The notes under the pieces were generated by a model. The model was given only the letters and a program-made list of their open reading frames with translations, ran no database searches and had not been told where the DNA came from. From an uncultured Neomegalonema sp. (GTDB lineage Bacteria > Pseudomonadota > Alphaproteobacteria > Rhodobacterales > Rhodobacteraceae), in NCBI GenBank assembly GCA_937944035.1, contig CALDZQ010000354.1, positions 1-6,148 of the forward strand: a DNA stretch of 6,148 nt. The letters are read 5' to 3'. Each line of letters starts with the position of its first letter. Within the stretch, counting starts at the first letter, position 1. Shown piece by piece: positions 1-4,300 of this stretch. The translations under genes were made by a program, and so were the position numbers.

Positions 1-906
1 GGGCGATGCCAAAACCGCGCCCAAAGAGTGCAAAGACGCCGCGTGATGATCCACGAGTTGCTCCAACCGCGTGCGCACCCCGTAAAACGGCTCGGTATGC
101 CCCGGCAGCACGAACGCATCATCCGGCAATGTATCCCGAAAATACGCGCATGACGTGAGCCAGTCGCCCAGCGGATCACCCTCAGGCTCGGTCGGATAAA
201 CACCGATATTCGACGTGATTCTCGGTAAAATCTGGTCGCCCGCCAGCACCAGTCCATCCGCCTCGCACCACAGCACGGCATGGTCTGCCGCATGGCCGTT
301 ACCGATCAAAATCCGCCAGTCGCGACCGCCCGCCGTGAACACATCCCCCTCGATCAACCGCCGGAACCCCACGGGCAGCCGCGAACACACGCGCGAGAAT
401 CCGTATTTCGCCCGCGCCCGCATCCGCTCCAACTCGGCCGCGCCATAGCCCGCCGCGCGATAAAAATTCACCGCCTCCTCAGGCGGCTCGTCCCAACGGT
501 CCAGTTGCAGCGATTTGGCGTATAAAAAGCTGACCCGCGTCATCCACAGGCCCGCCCCCACAGCTTCAGGCCGCGCCAGCAACCATCCGGCGAGGCCCAC
601 ATGGTCGGGATGAAAATGCGTCACCAGCACGCGGCTGATCGGCTTGCCCGCCAGCGGTCCCGCCAGCAGAGCCTCCCACGCCGCGCGCCCCTGCGGCGTG
701 TCCATGCCGGTATCGATCACGGTCCAGCCGTCGCCCTCGTCGATCAGATAGATATTCACATGATCCAGCGCCATCGGCAGCGGCAGCCGCGCCCAGTAAA
801 CCCCCGCCGCAACCTCGATCATCGTGCCGGGCGCGGGCGGTTCAGGAAACGGAAACCGCAACCCCGCCGCCTCCGCTTCAGCAATCTTATCGCTGCGTGT
901 TTTCAT
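1..906 (-). CDS. MBL-fold metallo-hydrolase, C-terminus cut by left window edge
   Basis: The frame is open from an ATG at 906 to the window edge, giving 302 residues with no stop. It is a metallo-beta-lactamase-fold hydrolase of the glyoxalase II/LACTB2-like type, a family that uses two metal ions to cleave thioesters, esters or phosphoesters. The metal-ligand set is complete: HFHPDH at residues 97-102 (H97, H99, D101, H102), H205 in GHAADH, D224 in AGDQ and H270 in PGHTEP. The N-terminus (about 30-65) has the expected strand pair with NIYLIDEGDGWTVIDTG before the first motif. There is no signal peptide, so it is probably cytoplasmic. After H270 the visible GVRTRLEQLVDHH resembles the start of the winged-helix C-terminal region found in LACTB2-like members; only about 30 residues of it are in view. 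A weak AGGA lies 10 bases upstream of the ATG. The substrate cannot be told from sequence. Family confidence is high. Confidence 0.93.
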   Translation of the reverse strand, partial: MKTRSDKIAEAEAAGLRFPFPEPPAPGTMIEVAAGVYWARLPLPMALDHVNIYLIDEGDGWTVIDTGMDTPQGRAAWEALLAGPLAGKPISRVLVTHFHPDHVGLAGWLLARPEAVGAGLWMTRVSFLYAKSLQLDRWDEPPEEAVNFYRAAGYGAAELERMRARAKYGFSRVCSRLPVGFRRLIEGDVFTAGGRDWRILIGNGHAADHAVLWCEADGLVLAGDQILPRITSNIGVYPTEPEGDPLGDWLTSCAYFRDTLPDDAFVLPGHTEPFYGVRTRLEQLVDHHAASLHSLGAVLASP

Positions 907-969
907 GGGGGAGGTGTCCTGCTGTGCTGTTAAGCGTAGTTTCTGTCATAGCGGGTTGCGTGTGTCATG

Positions 970-988
970 CTTGAGCGGATGGCTCAAG
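970..988. repeat. Perfect 7-bp hairpin, 5-nt loop
   Basis: CTTGAGC at 970-976 pairs exactly with GCTCAAG at 982-988 around the loop GGATG. It lies 64 bases upstream of the MBL-fold start. Neither strand has a T-run after the stem, so it is not a canonical intrinsic terminator. It could be a leader structure of the MBL transcript, a factor-dependent stop for the LysR transcript, or an operator. Confidence 0.5.
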
Positions 989-1021
989 TCAAAGCGAAGA
1001 CCTTTCCGGTGCTCAAATGTT

Positions 1022-1065
1022 TCACCTGATCGACCCGGCTTCCGTTCCAGTGATACGTCAGGTGA
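1022..1065. repeat. 8-bp inverted repeat with 28-bp spacer
   Basis: TCACCTGA at 1022-1029 is the exact reverse complement of TCAGGTGA at 1058-1065. The 28-base spacer is long for a hairpin but possible for a looped operator or an RNA stem with a large loop. No function can be assigned. Confidence 0.4.
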
Positions 1066-1137
1066 GAAGCCTGCGTTGGAATGGACACGACATCGGTGCC
1101 ACAGAACCTGATCGCGGATGACTTTAAGCGGTAAACC

Positions 1138-2064
1138 TCAGAGGCTTGGAGAGCGATCTTCTTCCCAAGGCGGGTTCGGTTCAAATTGATCCGTCAGATG
1201 ATCTACGAATGCCCTGATTTTTGGAGACAAGAGAATTCCCGATTGATAAGCGACGAACAACGGGACGGGATCAGAAGGCCGAAACTCGTTCAGAACCTCT
1301 TCAAGCTCGCCTGAATTGAGGTAATCTGCCACGATGAAATTCGCGAGCCGCGCGATACCAAGACCTGCCATTGCCGCTTGCAGGATTGTTTCTGCGCCTG
1401 TAGCGGCGAACCGCCCCTTCACATTTGCTGTCACACCGCTACCGTCGCCCGTTCTGAAGGGCCATTTTTGCAGATGCGGGGCGGTCGCAAACGACAGGCA
1501 ATCATGATGCTTCAAGTCCTCCGGCTTTTCCGGCCGCCCGTATCGGCTGAGATAGTGGGGCGATGCCACAACCAGCCTGTTAAAGCCGGACAGGCGGCGG
1601 ATGACGTGACTCGAATCCTTGAGCGCGCCCGTCACAAGCGCGACATCAACGCCATCCGCTATCAGGTCGACGGGCCGGTCCGTCTCAATCAGTTCGACCA
1701 AAACCCGGGGATGAGTATTCAGAAATGATGCGATGATCGAAGGCATCCATCTTTCAGCAAGCGTCACAACGCAGCTTACCCGCAATGTGCCGGTCGGAGC
1801 GGATTCAAGCCCCGAAACATCGGCTTCCGCCGCTTCGAAATCGTTGAGCAGGTTTCGTCCATTGGCGTAGAAACGTTCGCCCGCTTGGGTCAGGCTGAGC
1901 CGCCGCGTCGTGCGATGCAGCAGGCGCGCGCCAAGCCGGTCTTCGAGGCCGGCGACGATACGGCTGATACCCGACGGTGCGAGGTTCAGGGTGCGCGCCG
2001 CCCCCGCGAAGCTCTTTTGCTCCACGACGGTGACGAAGGCGTTGAGTTCCGTCCATTTGTCCAT
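1138..2064 (-). CDS. LysR-family transcriptional regulator, CrgA-like effector domain
   Basis: This is a full-length LysR-type regulator of 308 residues, the usual size. The N-terminal winged helix-turn-helix spans about residues 1-62: SFAGAARTLNLAPSGISRIV (19-38) is the DNA-reading helix region, and RLLHRTTRRLSLTQAG (47-62) is the classic wing. Residues about 66-90 form the linker helix, and about 92-295 the periplasmic-binding-protein-like effector domain (starting GTLRVSC). The tail is short and ends PPWEEDRSPSL. The style matches the CrgA-like subgroup, whose effectors are mostly unknown. It is divergent from the aldolase gene at 2166 with 101 bases between them, the standard arrangement in which a LysR protein controls the neighbouring metabolic gene and itself. 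The ATG at 2064 lacks a Shine-Dalgarno sequence; an out-of-frame ATG sits five bases upstream. The gene may be translated from a very short or absent leader. Confidence 0.95.
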   Translation of the reverse strand: MDKWTELNAFVTVVEQKSFAGAARTLNLAPSGISRIVAGLEDRLGARLLHRTTRRLSLTQAGERFYANGRNLLNDFEAAEADVSGLESAPTGTLRVSCVVTLAERWMPSIIASFLNTHPRVLVELIETDRPVDLIADGVDVALVTGALKDSSHVIRRLSGFNRLVVASPHYLSRYGRPEKPEDLKHHDCLSFATAPHLQKWPFRTGDGSGVTANVKGRFAATGAETILQAAMAGLGIARLANFIVADYLNSGELEEVLNEFRPSDPVPLFVAYQSGILLSPKIRAFVDHLTDQFEPNPPWEEDRSPSL

Positions 2065-2085
2065 TTCATTATTGTGTATAACAGA

Positions 2086-2108
2086 ATAGTGAGATGTTAA
2101 ATCACTAT
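2086..2108. promoter_or_regulatory. Inverted repeat ATAGTGA-N9-TCACTAT, likely LysR recognition site
   Basis: The arms at 2086-2092 and 2102-2108 are exact reverse complements with a 9-base spacer, giving a 23-bp dyad. LysR-type proteins commonly bind interrupted dyads of about this size between divergent genes. This one sits 57 bases upstream of the aldolase ATG and 21 bases upstream of the LysR ATG, so binding could both activate the aldolase gene and repress lysR. It does not have a strict T-N11-A core centred on the dyad. Sequence symmetry is seen; protein binding is inferred. Confidence 0.6.
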
Positions 2109-2118
2109 ATTAATGCGG

Positions 2119-2136
2119 TATACGAATTTGCGTATA
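2119..2136. promoter_or_regulatory. Inverted repeat TATACG-N6-CGTATA, possible second operator
   Basis: The arms at 2119-2124 and 2131-2136 are exact reverse complements. It contains ATAC and GTAT half-sites separated by 8 bases, close to the ATAC-N7-GTAT pattern known for CbnR/CatR-type LysR sites. It overlaps the only reasonable plus-strand -10 candidate (TATAAA, 2133-2138), which fits an activation or effector-response site near the promoter. The role is inferred. Confidence 0.5.
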
Positions 2137-2152
2137 AAGCGCACATCACCTG

Positions 2153-2160
2153 AAAGGAGT
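2153..2160 (+). promoter_or_regulatory. Ribosome binding site of the aldolase gene
   Basis: AAAGGAGT lies five bases before the ATG at 2166, a strong Shine-Dalgarno match that fixes this start. It contrasts with the divergent LysR gene, which has none. Confidence 0.88.
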
Positions 2161-2165
2161 GCGCT

Positions 2166-3143
2166 ATGACCGACTTCGACCCCCTCTGGGTTCCCGTTCT
2201 CACCCACTACGATGCAACGCCGGACCGGCGGCTTGACCGCGAGCGCACGGCGGCTCATCTTTCCCATATCGCGCCGCATGTCCGGCAGTATCTCATCGCC
2301 GGAACGACCGGCGACGGTTGGGAAATGTCGGATCAGATCCTCACCGACTGGCTCGGACTCGCGCAGACTCCCGGCATTCTGACAAAGGATCAGATGGTGC
2401 TGTTTGGCGCTTTTGGAGATACCACGGAAGCCGTGATCGAACGCGCCCGACTCATCGAACGTGCCATCGACGCGAAACCACTCGCGGCGACCTATGCAGG
2501 GCTGACACTGTGCGCTCCGGTCTCAAAGACCGCAACGCAAGATGAGATCGCAGAACATTTCCGCCGCATTCTCGCTGCGACCACGTCTCCGATTGCGATT
2601 TACCAACTGCCCCAGGTCGTCCATTGCGAGATCGCGCCCGAAACTTTTACCGCCCTCGCTGGTTCGGACCGGATCACGCTGTTCAAAGACACGAGCGGCG
2701 AAGACCGTGTTGCGAATTCCGGAGTCTCAGCGGGAAGTGCAAAGCTGCTCCGGGGTGCGGAGGGGGATTACGCGGCACAGATGAAGCCGAACGGGGCCTA
2801 TGACGGCTGGCTGCTCAGCACGGCCAACGGCCTCGCGCCGCACCTTCGATCCATCGCGGACAAGGTTGCAGGGGGTGACCGTAAGGGTGCGACGGCAGAG
2901 TCGGATGCACTTTCAAGACTGGTTGCGTCGCTGTTCGCAGCGGCAGACGGGCTACCCTCCGGTAATCCGTTTTCGAATGCGAACCGGGCAGTCGATCACA
3001 TCCTCGCCTATGGGACGGGCTGGAAAAACACTCCGGCTCGGATCGCGTCTGGCGAGACATTGCCGGAAGAGTTCCTTGCAGCGATAGAGACGCTGTTAAC
3101 GGAAGCGGAAATCGACACAAAAGCCGGATATTACAGTTCGTGA
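2166..3143 (+). CDS. DHDPS/NAL-superfamily class I aldolase, probably not DapA
   Basis: This 325-residue protein belongs to the dihydrodipicolinate synthase/N-acetylneuraminate lyase family: TIM-barrel enzymes that form a Schiff base with pyruvate or a 2-keto acid. Visible signatures in order are WVPVLTHY (8-15, first strand), GTTGDG (46-51, equivalent of GTTGE), IYQLP (145-149, catalytic Tyr146), LFKDTSG (172-178, Schiff-base Lys174) and a Gly-rich GAEGDYAAQMKPNGAYDGW stretch (197-215). In E. coli DapA the motif is YNVPSR, with the arginine five residues after the tyrosine binding the aspartate-semialdehyde carboxylate; here that position is Val151, arguing against lysine biosynthesis. It is slightly longer than DapA (about 292 residues), mainly at the C-terminus. 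The protein is cytoplasmic. The divergent LysR gene suggests an inducible catabolic role on a sugar acid or similar substrate, which sequence alone cannot identify. No partner enzyme or transporter lies next to it. Confidence 0.92.
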   Translation: MTDFDPLWVPVLTHYDATPDRRLDRERTAAHLSHIAPHVRQYLIAGTTGDGWEMSDQILTDWLGLAQTPGILTKDQMVLFGAFGDTTEAVIERARLIERAIDAKPLAATYAGLTLCAPVSKTATQDEIAEHFRRILAATTSPIAIYQLPQVVHCEIAPETFTALAGSDRITLFKDTSGEDRVANSGVSAGSAKLLRGAEGDYAAQMKPNGAYDGWLLSTANGLAPHLRSIADKVAGGDRKGATAESDALSRLVASLFAAADGLPSGNPFSNANRAVDHILAYGTGWKNTPARIASGETLPEEFLAAIETLLTEAEIDTKAGYYSS

Positions 3144-3262
3144 AGCCTGACGGCTTGGCCAACTTCCACCAGGCTATATTTCAAAAAACCGCGCCAAAAC
3201 TGTTCCGTTTTTGATGGGTTTCAGGCGCACTGGTTCACAGGTTCCATTGGCAGCGTTCCCCA
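3144..3262. other. Gap between the convergent aldolase and secreted-protein genes
   Basis: The aldolase (plus) and the small secreted protein (minus) genes converge here. An imperfect candidate terminator for the aldolase lies directly after its stop: AGCCTG (3144-3149) pairs with CAGGCT (3170-3175), enclosing the palindrome TTGGCCAA, followed by ATATTTC. The 20-base loop and broken T-run make it weak. No gene is seen. Confidence 0.4.
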
Positions 3263-3291
3263 TAAAAAAGACCCGGCAATCTCTTGCCGGG
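3263..3291 (-). terminator. Strong intrinsic terminator of the minus-strand envelope genes
   Basis: CCCGGCAA (3272-3279) pairs perfectly with TTGCCGGG (3284-3291) around a 4-base loop. On the minus strand the stem is followed by CTTTTTTAT (3270 to 3262), the classic GC stem plus U-run. It lies 31 bases beyond the stop of the small secreted-protein gene, so it ends that transcript. The plus strand has no T-run after the stem, so it should not serve the aldolase gene. Confidence 0.93.
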
Positions 3292-3322
3292 CCTCCCAAA
3301 TCACCTCAAAACCAAACGGCGC

Positions 3323-3598
3323 TTATTGCACCGTGATAACCGGCGTCTCTGCGCCCGCTTCGGACTGCACCAGTTCAATCGTCTCATAGACAATCTCTGC
3401 CGGTTCTGCTTGCGTCACGGTTACGACGGGTTCGGTTGTTGTGGTCGTGGCGGGGAGCGATTGTGCGACTTGCGGCTCCTCGGTTGCGACGGATGCTGTG
3501 GCGCTGTGGCCGTAGTTGCAGCCGGCATATTCGCTGCCCGCAAAGGCGGCGGTCGCGCTTAAACTCGCGATTGCGACGATGATTGAAGTACGGATCAT
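3323..3598 (-). CDS. Small secreted protein of unknown function, Thr/Val/Glu-rich
   Basis: This 91-residue protein starts at the ATG at 3598, where AGGAGG lies five bases upstream. The frame is open to an ATG at 3646, but that start lacks a ribosome binding site and would bury the signal peptide. Residues 1-20 form a clear Sec signal peptide: MIRT, a hydrophobic core IIVAIASLSATAA, then AFA with likely cleavage after Ala20. The mature protein (about 71 residues) has one cysteine (Cys27, in AGCNYGH), a TTTTT run (51-55) and alternating Thr/Val/Glu segments such as EPVVTVTQAEP and EIVYETIELV. The single Cys is not a lipobox cysteine, since it lies seven residues past the cleavage site. It is probably periplasmic or exported and acidic. 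I recognise no family. It is the last gene of the minus-strand run, sits 157 bases after the DUF1499 gene and has its own terminator. Confidence 0.82.
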   Translation of the reverse strand: MIRTSIIVAIASLSATAAFAGSEYAGCNYGHSATASVATEEPQVAQSLPATTTTTEPVVTVTQAEPAEIVYETIELVQSEAGAETPVITVQ

Positions 3599-3603
3599 GA
3601 TAG

Positions 3604-3609
3604 CCTCCT
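3604..3609 (-). promoter_or_regulatory. Ribosome binding site fixing the secreted-protein start
   Basis: AGGAGG on the minus strand, five bases before the ATG at 3598. It selects this start over the in-frame ATG at 3646, shortening the protein from 107 to 91 residues and placing the signal peptide at the N-terminus. Confidence 0.88.
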
Positions 3610-3637
3610 GTGAGTTTTGATTTTCTGAGCGGTTCCA

Positions 3638-3655
3638 GAAAGCCAACAGGCTTTC
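3638..3655 (-). other. Perfect hairpin in the leader of the secreted-protein gene
   Basis: GAAAGCC (3638-3644) pairs with GGCTTTC (3649-3655) around a 4-base loop. It lies 40 bases upstream of the secreted-protein ATG and 101 bases past the DUF1499 stop. There is no U-run after it on the minus strand, so it is not a standard terminator. It may be a 5'-UTR stem or an mRNA-processing boundary between the two genes. No convincing promoter hexamers were found in 3599-3755. Confidence 0.5.
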
Positions 3656-3755
3656 CGACCCGGAAATCGCGAAAACACTCTATATCAGAGGCGTAAACCC
3701 TAGCGCGTATCGGCGCGGCTTGCAATGCTCATGCGCCATCTGCCGCCATCCGCGA

Positions 3756-4208
3756 TCAGGTGTCAGGCGTGATCCGCTGTTGCACGGCCTCCAGCCACCG
3801 CCCGATCCGCGCCTGATTAACGCCGAGATCGCTGTGGCCAAAGCGGGAGCGGCTGTAGATCGACAGCCGTGCGCCATCCCCTGCGGCGGCGGTAATCCTG
3901 ACGGAGATATAGTCGGGATAGCCCATCAGCGCGCTCCGCTGAACAAAGGTCATAAACCCCTCATCCGCGCTGCCCGCGAGCACAGACGTGCCGCGTTCTG
4001 CAAGCGCGACGGCCTCAACCGCCGCCGCCACGACATCCGGTGACGCGTCGAATGTCCGGTCGATAACGCGATGCTCATTCGGCTTGCCCGTTGAAGCCGC
4101 TGTTTCGGGGTCCACATGCCATTGCGCCGGATCAGACGCCGTCAGCCGCACGTACAGAGCGCCTACGACCGCAACACCGGCCAAGGCGGGGGGGAGCCAT
4201 TTGAGCAT
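3756..4208 (-). CDS. DUF1499 family protein, membrane-anchored
   Basis: This 150-residue protein carries the DUF1499 signature near its C-terminus: IYSRSRFGHSDLGVNQAR (117-134, the conserved S-R-x-G-x-S-D-x-G-x-N-x-x-R pattern) and then IGRWLEAV. Before it comes FVQRSALMGYPDYISVRI (88-105), matching the family's R-S-x-x-x-G-x-P-D-x-x-S-V-R segment. Residues 6-20 form a hydrophobic helix (PPALAGVAVVGALYV) after MLKW, consistent with an N-terminal membrane anchor or uncleaved signal and a periplasmic domain. The start is taken at 4208: AGGAGG (4215-4220) is six bases from this ATG but directly abuts the upstream in-frame ATG at 4214, which would add only Met-Phe. DUF1499 has no established biochemical function. 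It follows the polysaccharide export gene by 92 bases on the same strand, so a link to the envelope is plausible but unproven. Confidence 0.9.
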   Translation of the reverse strand: MLKWLPPALAGVAVVGALYVRLTASDPAQWHVDPETAASTGKPNEHRVIDRTFDASPDVVAAAVEAVALAERGTSVLAGSADEGFMTFVQRSALMGYPDYISVRITAAAGDGARLSIYSRSRFGHSDLGVNQARIGRWLEAVQQRITPDT

Positions 4209-4214
4209 AAACAT

Positions 4215-4220
4215 CCTCCT
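4215..4220 (-). promoter_or_regulatory. Ribosome binding site deciding the DUF1499 start
   Basis: AGGAGG (within the longer GGAGGAGG) on the minus strand has zero spacing to the ATG at 4214 and six bases to the ATG at 4208. Only the second spacing is workable, so the protein starts MLKWLPP rather than MFMLKW. Confidence 0.85.
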
Positions 4221-4269
4221 CCGCGCGTTTGAATCGCTCTATCTCTTGTTTTGACAAGATTTCCGCGTC

Positions 4270-4289
4270 GGGCAATGAACCCATTGCCC
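4270..4289 (-). other. 8-bp hairpin just after the OPX stop
   Basis: GGGCAATG (4270-4277) pairs perfectly with CATTGCCC (4282-4289), with a 4-base loop. It lies 11 bases past the OPX stop codon. On the minus strand it is followed by GACGCGG rather than a U-run, so it is either a weak or factor-dependent terminator or a 3'-end stabilising stem within a longer OPX-DUF1499 transcript. A second, smaller stem (TCTTGT 4244-4249 with ACAAGA 4254-4259) follows it. Confidence 0.5.
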
Positions 4290-4300
4290 TTGAAATCACT

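Larger units (their letters stand above)
907..1137. other. Non-coding gap between LysR gene and MBL gene
   Basis: This 231-base stretch lies downstream of the LysR gene and upstream of the MBL-fold gene, so it should hold the MBL promoter and the end of the LysR transcript. I see two inverted repeats (970-988 and 1022-1065) but no U-tract terminator and no convincing -35/-10 pair. A minus-strand open frame (984-1184) covers much of it but overlaps the end of the LysR gene and has no ribosome binding site or recognisable motif, so I do not call it a gene. A 9-base direct repeat, ACCTGATCG, occurs at 1024-1032 and 1106-1114; this may be chance. Confidence 0.6.
2065..2165. promoter_or_regulatory. 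Divergent LysR/aldolase control region
   Basis: This 101-base AT-rich region separates the LysR and aldolase starts, so it must hold promoters for both. It contains two perfect inverted repeats (2086-2108, 2119-2136), as expected when a LysR protein binds at two sites between divergent genes. A weak plus-strand promoter could be TTAATG (2110-2115) with TATAAA (2133-2138) at 17-base spacing; only the -10 is a reasonable match. For the LysR direction, TATACA (minus strand, 2080 to 2075) lies just 10 bases before the ATG, which would give an almost leaderless transcript. Promoter hexamers are inference. Confidence 0.65.

Noticed and set aside
984..1184. Minus-strand 66-residue open frame overlapping the end of the LysR gene
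   Set aside because: It overlaps the LysR coding sequence by 47 bases, has no ribosome binding site and contains no motif I recognise. It could be a remnant, but nothing supports a functional gene.
3144..3180. Stem AGCCTG/CAGGCT after the aldolase stop as a firm terminator
   Set aside because: The stem is only 6 bp with a 20-base loop and the T-run is broken. It is noted only as a weak candidate in the gap entry.
3323..3646. ATG at 3646 as the start of the secreted protein
   Set aside because: It has no ribosome binding site and would place 16 polar residues before the signal peptide; the ATG at 3598 has AGGAGG at good spacing.
4251..4279. Plus-strand TTGACA (4251-4256) with AATGAA 17 bases later as a promoter
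   Set aside because: The -10 match is poor, it points into antisense of the OPX gene, and TTGACA is part of a small hairpin. Probably chance.
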